Assembly (NCBI GenBank): GCA_039105265.1
Contig: JAPFFF010000005.1
Span: forward strand, 6,495,501 to 6,559,500
Direction of reading: 5' to 3'
Source of the DNA: Tritrichomonas musculus
Lineage: Eukaryota > Parabasalia > Tritrichomonadida > Tritrichomonadidae
Length of the DNA stretch: 64,000 bases
The notes under the pieces were generated by a model, which saw only the letters and a list, made by a program, of their open reading frames with translations, made no database searches and was not told the origin of the DNA. Shown here one piece after another: positions 42,101 through 51,383 of the stretch; position 1 is the stretch's first letter, and every line of letters begins with the position of its first letter. The translations under genes were made by a program, and so were the position numbers.

Positions 42101-45100
42101 GCGGTTGGTTGCGGCCTTGAATGGCCACTTTCTGGGTTTGCTCGAGCTTTTGCACTGAGACTTCTTGACCATCTGGATCTTCAGTGCCTTCTATGTGGCC
42201 TTTTGTCTCCTGCCCTTGGGGCGGCTTCTGGACGTCAGGCTCTTGCGCTTGGCTTGGCGATTCTTGCTGAACTGGCTTCTGAACTTGGACTTCCTGTTCT
42301 TCATCTTCTTGCCGCTGATCAGGCTTCTGAACTTGGACTTCGCCCTGCTGGACGGGTTTCTGAACTTCTAGTTCTTGCTCCTCGTTTTGAACTTCTCCTT
42401 CTTGCTGTTGTTGTCCTGGCTTCTGGACTTCAACTTCCTGCTCTGGATTTTCAACTCCTTCCTGTTGCTGTTGTTGTTGTTGTTGACCTGGCTTTTGAAC
42501 TTCAACTTCTTGCTGTTGTCCGGGCTTCTGGACTTCAACTTCCTGTTCTGGAGTTTCAACTCCTTCTTGCTGTTGTTGTTGACCAGGTTTCTCAACATCA
42601 ACTTCCTGCTCCTTGTTTTGAACTTCTCCTTCTTGCTGTTGTCCAGGCTTCTGGACTTCAACTTCCTGCTCTGGATTTTCAACTCCTTCTTGCTGTTGTT
42701 GCTGTCCTGGCTTTTGAACTTCAACTTCCTGTTCTGGATTTTCAACTCCTTCTTGTTGTTGCTGTCCTGGCTTTTGAACTTCAACTTCCTGCTCTGGATT
42801 TTCAACTCCTTCTTGTTGACCAGGCTTTTGAACTTCAACTTCCTGTTCTGGATTTTCAACTCCTTCTTGCTGTTGTTGCTGTCCTGGCTTTTGAACTTCA
42901 ACTTCCTGCTCTGGATTTTCAACTCCTTCTTGCTGTTGTTGCACAGGCTTTTGGACTTCAACTTCCTGCTCTGGATTTTCAACTCCTTCCTGTTGTTGTT
43001 GTCCTGGTTTCTGAGCTTCTATTTCTTGTTCCTGTCCTTGAACCAGTTCCTGGTCCTGTTTGGGCTCTTGTTGTTCTTGGTCTTGGCTCTGAACTTTCTC
43101 TTGTCCTTGCTCTCCTTTCTGAGCATTAATTTCTTGATCAAGAGTCGTTGTATTCAATGTAATTGTCTTGAGCATGTTTTGCTCATCGATATCTTCCAAG
43201 TTTCCATTCAAAATTTCATTGTTATTTCCGATTTCCTGCTTGTTTACTAATCCCTTCAGCTTGGCATCTTCATCTTCTTGATATTCTTCTGATTTAGATG
43301 TCATATGTTCATCCTTGATTGTCGTAAGTAAAGGATCTTTTGACTCACCTTGGTTATTTGCGTTCTCATTTTTGTTGGCTTGATCAGGTAGGTCCTCTTG
43401 ATCGGGCTTCTGGATCTCATCTTCAGATGTTTCAGGTGATGTTGGTTGTGGTGACAAGTCTGCTTCCTTTTCAGGTGCCAAAAGATTATCTGCATTGTGA
43501 TGATATTCATCAAAGGCGGCTTCACTGTTCTTCGACTCTTCTGCAACATCATCATCATTTGGTATCTCTTCAACATCAACAATCTTGGCTGGTGCTTCTG
43601 GATTTGCGGGCTCTTCTTCAACTGCTTCGTTTATATTTGGTGGTAATTCTTCAGTTTTGAGAAGTTGTTGTAAAGTATTACTCATTGTGTCGTTGAGTTC
43701 GTTTTCTGGCTGTCCATTTGCTGTTTCTTCAACATTGCTAGCTTCTGGAGCTTCTTTTGGATCTTCATTGTTTTCTAACTTTTCGGGTTCAGCTTCATTT
43801 TGAACTTTGTTGTCTTCTACTTTTTCATTTGGAATTTCATTTGATTGAGGAAGTTCTTTTTGAATTTGATTTTCTTCTATATTTTCTGGAACTTCGTTTG
43901 ATTGAGGAAGTTCTTTTTGGGTTTCATTATTATTTTCTAACTTCTCTGGAACTTCATTTGTTTCTACTTTTTCAGGAACTTCATTTTGGATCTCATTATT
44001 TTGAGGAATTTCGTTTTGAACTTCAGTTGGTTGAGGTACTTCATCTTGAATTTGGTTATCTTCAACTTTTTCAGGAACTTCATTTTGGATCTCATTATTT
44101 TGAGGAATTTCGTTTTGAACTTCATTATTGTTTTCTAATTTTTCTTGAGCTTCCTTTGTTTCTGGAGATTCTTCTTGAATTTCTTTATTAGCTGGGATCT
44201 CATTTTGCGTTTCATTATTTTCTACTTTTTCTGGCAATTCATTTGGTTGAAGAATTTCATTTTGAATTTGATTATCTTCAACTTTTTCTGTAACTTCATT
44301 ATTTTCTTGATTTGAAGGAATTTGTTGATTTTCGGGCTCTTTTTGAGGATTTGGATTTTCTTCAGATTGAGCTTTAATTGCATCATTTTCATCTTTAGTT
44401 TCTGTATTGATTTCTTCTGTTTTTGCCTCATCTTCCTTTTGGATTTCATTGCTTGGAACTACCTTTTCCTGAATTTCGTTGTTTTCAGGATTTTCATTAT
44501 CCAAATCAGTTTTTTGTGATTTATCGAGAAGTTGCTCTAAAGCATTGTTAAGATGATCGCTTATTTTGCTTTCAGCTTGTGCATTTTGTGGTTCTTGATT
44601 TTCAATTTGATTTTGATTATCATTATTTTCATTTTGAACTTCGTTATCATTATTAACTGGATTTTCCTGTGTCTTGTCAAGAAGTTGTTGTAATTCGTTT
44701 TCAAGATGATCACTAATTCTTGAATCTTGTTTATCTGAAGGTTGTGGTATTTCGTTATCGTCTTTATTAGGTTCTTCTTGTTGCGTTTCTTGAAGATGTT
44801 GTTGAATTACATCAATAATATCGTTTTCTTTTGGATTTTCTTCATTTTCTATTTCGTTGCTAGCAACGTTATTGTTTTCAATTTCGTTTGTTTTATCGAG
44901 TTCTTCGTTATTCTTTGGTATTTCGGAAGTATCGTCAGTTTTTTCTATTGGATTTTGAATTTCATCTTGTGACTGTTTTGCACTATTATCATTCGGTTGA
45001 GCAGGTAGTTTAAATTCGCCTGATTTAGAAATATTTTCCATTTTATTGTCAAGAATTTGTTGAATTGCTTGACCATCTTCATCGTTACCTATAAGAGGCT

Positions 45101-46784
45101 CTTTTGATGGGTTAATTGTTTGTGCTTTTGAATTTCTGGAGCGGTTTCGTGGAGAAGTTGGTGTTGATGGTGGAGCTGATGGTTCTCCTATTTCTTTCTG
45201 AGGTTTGCTTGGATTTTGAATTTGAGCCTGTTCTGTAGATTTTTCAAGTTGATCTGGTTTATTTATAGAAACCTTAATAACTTGACCTTCGAATTCTTGT
45301 TCATCTTGCTTATCTTGATCAATAGGACTATATGATGAATCTTGATTTGTTTGATCATCTGGGAAAATTGGAACAGGAATTTGATCTACTTCTTCTGCAT
45401 GTTGAGCTGCTTTTGTCGCTACCTTTCGTGCTGGTCTTGGAGTTGAATGAGCTTGGGTTGTGTCGGTGATTGGAGGTTCACTGATTTTTTGTTGATTTTG
45501 ATCTTGTTTTGGCTTATTTTTTTGAGAATTCGATGTACGGGGGCTTAATTTTGCTTGATTCTTAGATTGCTCTGGCTCTTTGATACTTCCTGTGTTTGAT
45601 TTAGCTTTAGGAGTAGTTTGTTTATTTCTAGAAACAGATGGAGATGTTGTAGATTTGGACGTATCAACTGTTGGCTTAATAATCTTCTTGGTTTTTTTAG
45701 GGGTTGTATTTTCAAGTTCGCTTTGTTTTTGCTTTTGTTTTGGTTGATCTTGTTTAAATGTGTTATTTAGTCTAGAAGTATGACGTGGTGATCTTGCAGG
45801 GGTTGTAGGCTCAGATATTGATGATGTATTATTAGTCTTTACTGTTGGTCTTAGCTTTGGCTTTGCAGTCGTTTGTTTAGAAGGTTCAGAAATTCTATTT
45901 GATTTTTTCTGATTTTGAGTTTTTTCTAATGGAGTAGTAGATGGTTGGTCATCAGATTTAAATAGCTCATCATCTTCTGAAAATTCCCCATCATCTGGGT
46001 TATCATTTGTTGCTTCGACACAAAAAGTACTTTTATCGTCAACAGAAATAGAAAAGTTCCCTTTTTGTAAGTAGCCTGAATATACTAAAGGAACATCAAC
46101 ATCACTAAATTGTTGTTCTTCATCTGAACCTGAATCAATGGATTTAGTGAATTTTTTATTATTATAATAATCATTAGCATCATCTGGATTTGATCTATTA
46201 GATCGAATTGATGATGAGAGAAATGGATCTGAATGATCTGAAAGGTTTGATGTTTGAACAGACATTGGTATTTTCCTAGTTTTCTTAGATGTTTTAGGTT
46301 CAATGAGTTTGGGATATTTTCTTTGCGATTTTACAGATCGTCGGGCTGATGAAATTCCAATTAATGCTGATGGATCCAAAAGAGTTTCTTCATTCTGAAT
46401 GTTTGTATTTCCTGGGACTGATTGTGTTGTAGAATTTAAAGCAGATTTTGCTTCTTCTTGTGATGGAGGTAATCTTGGTGAATATAATCCATTACTCTTT
46501 TTACGCGGAGAAGATCTACCTGTTGCAGGTAAGGTTTTATTTTTCTTTTTATTAAATTCATGAAGATCATTAACAAATTTTAATTTATCCTCTTCAAGTT
46601 GAAATTTGAAAACTCTGTTCATTGCATTTTGTTGTTGTTTTTCTGCAACGCTTGGATTCATTGGTATTGGTGATGTATCAATCGAAGGTTTTGCTGACAG
46701 TAAGCGGTGTACATGTTGTTGATAGAGTCGACGCTGATCAATAATTTCGAGATAATCAGTAAGAGTTTGAGGATCGCGTCTCAT
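39147..46784 (-). CDS. Giant 2545-aa coiled-coil protein with repeats and a C-terminal CaaX-like box
   Basis: A single-exon ORF. A folded-looking N-terminus (about 1-110, TLTDYLEIIDQRRLYQQHVH) leads into Ser/Thr/Pro/Lys-rich disorder to about 560. Then come long Asn/Gln/Glu/Pro-rich tracts (about 560-1250) with recurring PEKVEDNQIQNE-type units, a Gln-rich repeat block (about 1255-1473), a charged Glu/Arg/Ala coil starting near 1628 (AREAKLAAREARAKAREARQ) and continuing Glu/Lys-rich coil to about 2240, and an acidic tail. The last residues are KKKGCLCF: a basic patch plus Cys-aliphatic-Cys-Phe, resembling a prenylation CaaX box. It may be a membrane- or cytoskeleton-tethered filament. Trichomonads are rich in coiled-coil cytoskeletal proteins, but I recognise no named family. 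Confidence 0.75.
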   Translation of the reverse strand: MRRDPQTLTDYLEIIDQRRLYQQHVHRLLSAKPSIDTSPIPMNPSVAEKQQQNAMNRVFKFQLEEDKLKFVNDLHEFNKKKNKTLPATGRSSPRKKSNGLYSPRLPPSQEEAKSALNSTTQSVPGNTNIQNEETLLDPSALIGISSARRSVKSQRKYPKLIEPKTSKKTRKIPMSVQTSNLSDHSDPFLSSSIRSNRSNPDDANDYYNNKKFTKSIDSGSDEEQQFSDVDVPLVYSGYLQKGNFSISVDDKSTFCVEATNDNPDDGEFSEDDELFKSDDQPSTTPLEKTQNQKKSNRISEPSKQTTAKPKLRPTVKTNNTSSISEPTTPARSPRHTSRLNNTFKQDQPKQKQKQSELENTTPKKTKKIIKPTVDTSKSTTSPSVSRNKQTTPKAKSNTGSIKEPEQSKNQAKLSPRTSNSQKNKPKQDQNQQKISEPPITDTTQAHSTPRPARKVATKAAQHAEEVDQIPVPIFPDDQTNQDSSYSPIDQDKQDEQEFEGQVIKVSINKPDQLEKSTEQAQIQNPSKPQKEIGEPSAPPSTPTSPRNRSRNSKAQTINPSKEPLIGNDEDGQAIQQILDNKMENISKSGEFKLPAQPNDNSAKQSQDEIQNPIEKTDDTSEIPKNNEELDKTNEIENNNVASNEIENEENPKENDIIDVIQQHLQETQQEEPNKDDNEIPQPSDKQDSRISDHLENELQQLLDKTQENPVNNDNEVQNENNDNQNQIENQEPQNAQAESKISDHLNNALEQLLDKSQKTDLDNENPENNEIQEKVVPSNEIQKEDEAKTEEINTETKDENDAIKAQSEENPNPQKEPENQQIPSNQENNEVTEKVEDNQIQNEILQPNELPEKVENNETQNEIPANKEIQEESPETKEAQEKLENNNEVQNEIPQNNEIQNEVPEKVEDNQIQDEVPQPTEVQNEIPQNNEIQNEVPEKVETNEVPEKLENNNETQKELPQSNEVPENIEENQIQKELPQSNEIPNEKVEDNKVQNEAEPEKLENNEDPKEAPEASNVEETANGQPENELNDTMSNTLQQLLKTEELPPNINEAVEEEPANPEAPAKIVDVEEIPNDDDVAEESKNSEAAFDEYHHNADNLLAPEKEADLSPQPTSPETSEDEIQKPDQEDLPDQANKNENANNQGESKDPLLTTIKDEHMTSKSEEYQEDEDAKLKGLVNKQEIGNNNEILNGNLEDIDEQNMLKTITLNTTTLDQEINAQKGEQGQEKVQSQDQEQQEPKQDQELVQGQEQEIEAQKPGQQQQEGVENPEQEVEVQKPVQQQQEGVENPEQEVEVQKPGQQQQQEGVENPEQEVEVQKPGQQEGVENPEQEVEVQKPGQQQQEGVENPEQEVEVQKPGQQQQQEGVENPEQEVEVQKPGQQQEGEVQNKEQEVDVEKPGQQQQQEGVETPEQEVEVQKPGQQQEVEVQKPGQQQQQQQQEGVENPEQEVEVQKPGQQQQEGEVQNEEQELEVQKPVQQGEVQVQKPDQRQEDEEQEVQVQKPVQQESPSQAQEPDVQKPPQGQETKGHIEGTEDPDGQEVSVQKLEQTQKVAIQGRNQPQDGLADTMKSKTLPAPSIKIQSDDTLNDKNSKTFNDFSIASDTNTNTKGDFGESLSALPYIESMSAIKDDKLLNNDATWRSKVLAREAKLAAREARAKAREARQDVREANEKLREASLAEREARLDALEKEQQVREFKEEMDRTREEMEALKLSIQREKERQENPPKEEEIKEIIDNNDEEETLNEDEIHNEEEIKKEEELSSSKGIKDEIDNFGYNEEEEGFEFDSDDILPNRTEEQKTFLDEFFLLLEERKEEENNLLDDLIQEENDTIMKAIRRENEREKKKAEKLFNLEDEKVYEIENLKAEEEEENELIRLNDEEEMKDKDVTLYELKEEEKVRQIELECLKEMNQTNQDLYEEKEEIKDNELYQLLSKQEEEKDKEIQLLEEAEFKKIQKLEEELKEEQKIVKHMLKEEQLEEFEEDQVRQLQSEEDLKTDDYNVIKLRKEEKRKLNEEEKNNEKEFLNNAIKEEYLCNEEEEENEAETLRNEENFKEEDFQQFLTEKEIRRKQKEEERIHDENESKELQSLEALKLADEEFVDAEEELEKAEEERKELEEIQRKEDQRIANRILQLKQEEFENIEREKNAELNAIEQQRQEEFQRKQELLKEKRLKSEKEKKEQEEIASLLLKEEMAKRADEKAIDRYRRQKFKERRQLIKRRDNERRMKREQRKVDKFLDQYGEDGIKKHVSSKNCMDGSDFYRFVFNEEEDQEYSDFDYEEEDFENLNGYSISQTPSVTESEYYTYEYMSEEGVPRLPAEKVEIETQTDPIIGFDNPLIKTKVLTDCDISLIELAKDNEDDLLLLEIEEEEEMSIIKCDVRIQTGALSLEKENIRSEFNDYQLPSNHHPPLVEKLIQTDDIWDVFMPPVFWPIGSSTDDEDLKDEEELILIDCIRDEIMRNIEIQTDDIEGAILPPLQKKFQEEEEESTISKMAPPIEKDEDEESVVSVRSTSFKSKIDNDRAVSTPKKQPQNNTVPKKKGCLCF
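42366..43019 (-). repeat. In-frame coding minisatellite (PEQEVEVQKPGQQQQ units)
   Basis: About a dozen imperfect units of roughly 50-70 bp encode EVEVQKPGQQQQEGVENPEQ-like segments. Unit length varies mainly through the number of CAA/CAG (Gln) codons. The DNA is open on the opposite strand too, giving long antisense frames of 200-300 codons that I regard as by-products. Confidence 0.85.
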
Positions 46785-47066
46785 TTGAAAATTTAGTATT
46801 ATTCCTCAAAAAGTTGAATTTATTGCATCCGTTAAAACGAAAAAACGGATGATGCAAAATTTTGAAGCCATATATGAATTTTTATTTATACAAAATTTTA
46901 CATAATATAAATATCAAACAATGAAAGAAGTATTGATCATAAAAATCACATGACAAATAAAAAAAAATTGTTTTGAATCATGATAAATAAATTTTTATTT
47001 AACGTCATTTGACTTTCAAAAATGTATTATTCATCCACTTTTTGAATGAATTTTAATAGAAAAATG

Positions 47067-48548
47067 AGAAGGGCGCAAGCAGAAAAAATTATCGTTTTTC
47101 TCTCAAATATATTTTTATGTTTTTCCATTAAATATTTATTCTTATTTTATAATTAATATAAATATATAAAGTAATATTTAATTGCAAATTAATTATACTA
47201 ATATTAATGTGTCATCTTTTCTTTAAATTAGAGAAAACATAAAATAAAAATAAAGATTTATTTTACTAAAATCTGTAGGTTAAATTGTGATAAAAGTGGC
47301 TCAGATTTTAATAAAATCGTAAACTATAATTATATTAGTTAAAATATACTATTTATCATTATAAAATTTCAAGATATAAAATTCGAAAATTGAACTTTTT
47401 CAAAGATCCATCTTTTTTTTTTCTGAGTATCATTCTCAAATAATTCTGAGCGTTCAATTTATTTCTGAATATCATTCTCAAATATTTCTGAAAAAAAATA
47501 AAAGTTATTAATACAAATTTGAATAAAGTGGTCAGAACTATTTGTGATAATGATAATCGTTGGAAAGTTATCAGGCACAATTTTAGTAGATACGAATATG
47601 TCAACAGAGATGCAGAAAATATATTTATACCACCCAAAACAAAACGATTGAATTATGGCGGTTGCGTTTTAAAAAATGGAAATGTTGATTTTAAATTCAA
47701 TCATTCGCCATATGAATTGGCTGATTTATTATTATCATTTGTTAGAATTAAAAACAATTTTGATGTTAATTTAATGATTGAATTTATTCATGCCTTAGAA
47801 GTATTAGTTAACGATGCTCCATATAAAAAAGTGCCAATCCCAAATCCTAATAGTGGTGAACAAATAATGAGTCGTCTTATAAATATAAATAATATTTACA
47901 ATGCAAGGAAAGAATGGAATCAAGATGAAATTAATCAGCTTGATCAACTTCTTTGTACTTATTATCACTTGGATCTTAATCAATTAAGTCAATATTTTAA
48001 ATGCCCGGTTGATAAACTTGAAGCGTTAATAATTGAAAGAAAAAATGTTTTATCACAAAGACCTTGGTCAACTAATGAAGATAGAATTATGTTTCAACTG
48101 ATGAATACTCAGATTTCTGATAAGAGTTTAGCAAATTATTTTTTATGTAGAAATGTATTTTCAATTAGAAAAAGAAGAAGAGAATTAAAAAAAGTCCAAA
48201 TGCTGAAAAAACAAAATAAAGAATCAGATAAGTCAATAATTATAATCAATTTTTAATTATTTAAATTAAAAAATAAAACATTAAAAAATATATTATTTAA
48301 TTACATTTTTTATTTATATTTATTTTATATTGTTTTTAATATATTTTCCAAAAAAGATTTTTTTTATTTTGAATGAAATACTTAAACTTTTTGAATAAAA
48401 AACGTTTTTTGCAAGTGTATATTAATATCTTCAAAAACTATAATAAAAAATTTTATATTAAATAAAAATTAATATATTTGATATATTTAATTGATATTTT
48501 TATATCATATATTTTTTCAACATAATTAATTTCTGCTTGCGCCCTTCT
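47067..48548. mobile_element. 1.48-kb DNA transposon, 19-bp TIRs, 8-bp target duplication, Myb-like cargo
   Basis: Perfect 19-bp terminal inverted repeats (AGAAGGGCGCAAGCAGAAA at 47067-47085, complement at 48530-48548) stand out as G+C-rich. The octamer GAAAAATG at 47059-47066 is repeated exactly at 48549-48556. The interior carries one ORF with two Myb/SANT-like segments and no transposase, so the element is either non-autonomous with a captured gene or depends on a protein supplied in trans. An 8-bp duplication fits hAT, P-like or Mutator-like integration, and does not fit the 3-bp Harbinger type that is known to encode Myb-like partners. Confidence 0.88.
47519..48256 (+). CDS. Myb/SANT-like protein ORF inside the 47067-48548 transposon (no ATG start)
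   Basis: 245 codons open from a stop just before 47492. No in-frame ATG occurs until deep in the protein (about codon 79), so the start at 47519 is only the first TTG. Two C-terminal segments look like Myb/SANT repeats: KEWNQDEINQLDQLLCTYYH continuing to about KRN, and RPWSTNEDRIMFQLMNTQIS continuing through LCRNVFSIRKRRREL, with the Trp and spaced helices of such domains and a basic tail. It would be a sequence-specific DNA-binding protein. The missing start implies a 5' truncation, a spliced leader exon I cannot find, or decay. A 42-bp direct repeat (TATCATTCTCAAATA core) lies just upstream. Confidence 0.5.
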   Translation: MNKVVRTICDNDNRWKVIRHNFSRYEYVNRDAENIFIPPKTKRLNYGGCVLKNGNVDFKFNHSPYELADLLLSFVRIKNNFDVNLMIEFIHALEVLVNDAPYKKVPIPNPNSGEQIMSRLININNIYNARKEWNQDEINQLDQLLCTYYHLDLNQLSQYFKCPVDKLEALIIERKNVLSQRPWSTNEDRIMFQLMNTQISDKSLANYFLCRNVFSIRKRRRELKKVQMLKKQNKESDKSIIIINF

Positions 48549-49191
48549 GAAAAATGTTATAAATTTGACTTTTTCTAGCAAAACTGAATTAAAAAAAACA
48601 TAATTTAGAACAATAGAGACTTCCGTAAACAACTGAGTTATACGCAATATATAATAAATACTTGTCATACCAAATATGTTTTTTGAACAACTGACTTATA
48701 AAAAAATAAATAATATAATATGTGAAAAACAAATGAAATATGAATAATTATTTTAAATACCTATTATTAGTCAGTTGTACCATATAACACTATTATTTAA
48801 AATACAACTTTTATTTTTTTTGGAAAAATAAGTTGTATATATATAGCTGAGTTATACAATAAGTACATGAGTTATCCATTAAAAACAAACTTGTACACAA
48901 AGACATGTGATATGAAAAAATAAATTTAGTCCATATAATTTTGTTTCAATCATAGAAACTCATTCATTTAGCAGATCGTTGCTTATTTACAAGTATGTTG
49001 CAAAATACCCTCAATCCACAACTTCAAAATACTCGGTGCTTTTAATCTTTTTTATTATCGTTTAATCAGAGAATATCGGTATATTAAATAAAGTTATTCA
49101 ATAATATTACGCCAAATAAATGGGTTCAATAATAATTGAAGCATAAACCACCTCTTTTGAATTAGTTAATTAAAAAGATATGTTTTTTATA

Positions 49192-50571
49192 AGAGGTGCG
49201 GACACCTACTTTACATTTTTAACGTTTATAAAAATATGTATATCTTTTTATGTATTAATAATTATTAAATAACATTTTGATATTATATTCTAGTGCATTT
49301 ATTTTATATATTTATTATTTTAATGTTTTAAAATATCAATTATATATGTTATAATAACACAAACAAGTATCCTATGAAAATAACCCAATCCAGCCACCTG
49401 ATGGATGGATTGAAATTATAATGATTAATTATTATATATATTGGAAATTAATGATTAATTATGCATTTTGTTATTTTATAAATATTTCATATTTTGTTAA
49501 AAAGTTCATTTTAATGAATGTTTACATATTTTTTTGAAATATCTAAATAAATAAAGAATTTATTTAGATTATAATTACATTTAGATACATTACATTTAAT
49601 TTAATAAAGATATGCTAAATTTAGTTTAATTTGATTCAGGGGGCTGAGCTGCAAATATCAATTTTAAAATCATAAACATTAATAACGATTTTTTTTCAAT
49701 AAAAAATTTTTATTAAAATATTAAGCAAATATCTTTTTATATTTATATATATATCATAGATTATATAACTTTTAATAATATTATATATACTATAAAAATA
49801 TTTAAAATAAATATAAACAATTAATAAACTTTATATAATTGTATATTCTAAATATTGAACAATTAGAATTTCAAATCGTTTCTCATAAAATGTTAATTTG
49901 AGAGAAATGAAATAAATAATTTTCTTTATATATTTTGAAGTTTAATTAAAATTTAAATCAAATGTAGAAAGTTTTTTTTCATTATTTTTTTTTTCATAAA
50001 TTTTGAATAAAAAAATCTTCTAGAATAAAATTGAGAATATAGTAAATAATAATTGAGAGTCGTTTCATTTAAATTCATATCTTAATATGTAATTTATTAT
50101 TTTATTATATTATAATAATTATATGATATATATAAAATATATAACAATTATATATTAATAATATAATTTTAAAATACTTTTTTTTATTAAATTTAGCCCA
50201 TTTTCATTTTCTCATTTTTTTTTTGGGCCAATTTAAGTGGAAACTATATCATACATTAATAATTAAATAATAACAAACGAGACACATTTTTTTAAATAGT
50301 ATAAAAATGATTTTTATCATGTTTTTATTACTTTTTTTCTTCTAAATAATAGATTTTTCTATCAATTGCATAATTTCTATAGTTTACATATTTTTATATT
50401 TTTTTCAGTGGTTTATATTTTTCTACCTCAGAAAAAAAATCATATATCGCCACAAGTCGGCCCCGTGGACGAAAATAAAAAATAATTATATCATTATAAT
50501 GCTCATAAAAAATAATTAATATATACGAATTTTGGTGCGAATCTAAATCACTTCACCCTGTCCGCACCTCT
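49192..50571. mobile_element. 1.38-kb non-autonomous DNA transposon, AGAGGTGCGGACA termini, 8-bp target duplication
   Basis: AGAGGTGCGGACA at 49192-49204 is matched by its complement at 50559-50571. TTTTTATA lies at both 49184-49191 and 50572-50579. The interior is AT-rich with small G/C islands (GGGGGCTGAGCTGC near 49640, AAGTCGGCCCCGTGGACG near 50455) and no ORF. The ends resemble those of the 3447-4350 element, and less closely those of 47067-48548. Confidence 0.8.
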
Positions 50572-50579
50572 TTTTTATA

Positions 50580-51383
50580 AAAATTCTTAAGCAGTTAATA
50601 CGATATTTTTTTATTTAATGCATTTTTATGATTCATTTATTATTATTTGAATAAATGGGGGTATTATTAGATTGTTAATTGCAAACATTGGTTAAAATTT
50701 TTTATGAAACTAAAGAAAGCTTTGAAATGAATATTTGAATGGAATTTTGGATTTTATATTTTGAATTTTACATTTTTATTCAAAAATTTAAATGCGTAAA
50801 CCTTTGAATTTGTTTATATATAACTCATTTATATATATATAACTCATATTTCTAATGTACAAGTCATGTATATGTTTTTAACTTATTTTTCCTTTTATAT
50901 CTAATATATATTGCACATAATATAGCTGTAAAAAACAACAAATATATATAAATATAAACTCTTTTGTTTTTTGCTCTTTTGAGTCATACTGATATAACTG
51001 TTAAAATCTTATTATTCAAAATTTATATACTTATATATTTGTTGTTTACATCCGTCTCTAATATTGATGCAGCGTAATAGTAGCATTGGTGAAAATATTT
51101 AATGATAAATGTATAGTCGATATCTTCATTATATAAATCTTTACAAATATTTGTAATTTTGAAAAATTCGAAATTTCATAAAATGTTTCCTTCATTTTAT
51201 ACAAAAGAATCTAAACAATTTATATAAAATATTTTATATCATTATAACCTAAATGAAGAGTGAAAAAATATATATAAAAGAATTCTGAATGTTTAATTAA
51301 ATCAAGTGTATCGATTTATTTTAATAATATTTGTGAAAAAAGTTGATGACAGTATTAGTTGTAGTTCAATCTATACGAAAGCT
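50580..51383. other. Intergenic AT-rich DNA
   Basis: No gene is seen. TATATAACTCAT words near 50815-50850 echo, in inverse orientation, TGAGTTATA words at 48630-48880, so an older element may span the 49192 insertion. This is too weak to annotate as such. Confidence 0.4.

Noticed and set aside
42203-43250. Long plus-strand ORFs (308 and 291 codons) rich in Leu and Phe
   Set aside because: Antisense to the Gln-rich repeat of the giant coiled-coil gene; open only because of the codon repeat.
47519-48256. Initiator-binding protein IBP39 homologue
   Set aside because: The visible Trp/helix pattern fits Myb/SANT repeats better; I see nothing specific to the IBP39 DNA-binding domain.
48620-50870. 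An outer transposon with TGAGTTATA/TATAACTCA ends around the 49192-50571 element
   Set aside because: The words are short, AT-rich and irregularly repeated, and no defined ends or duplication could be placed.
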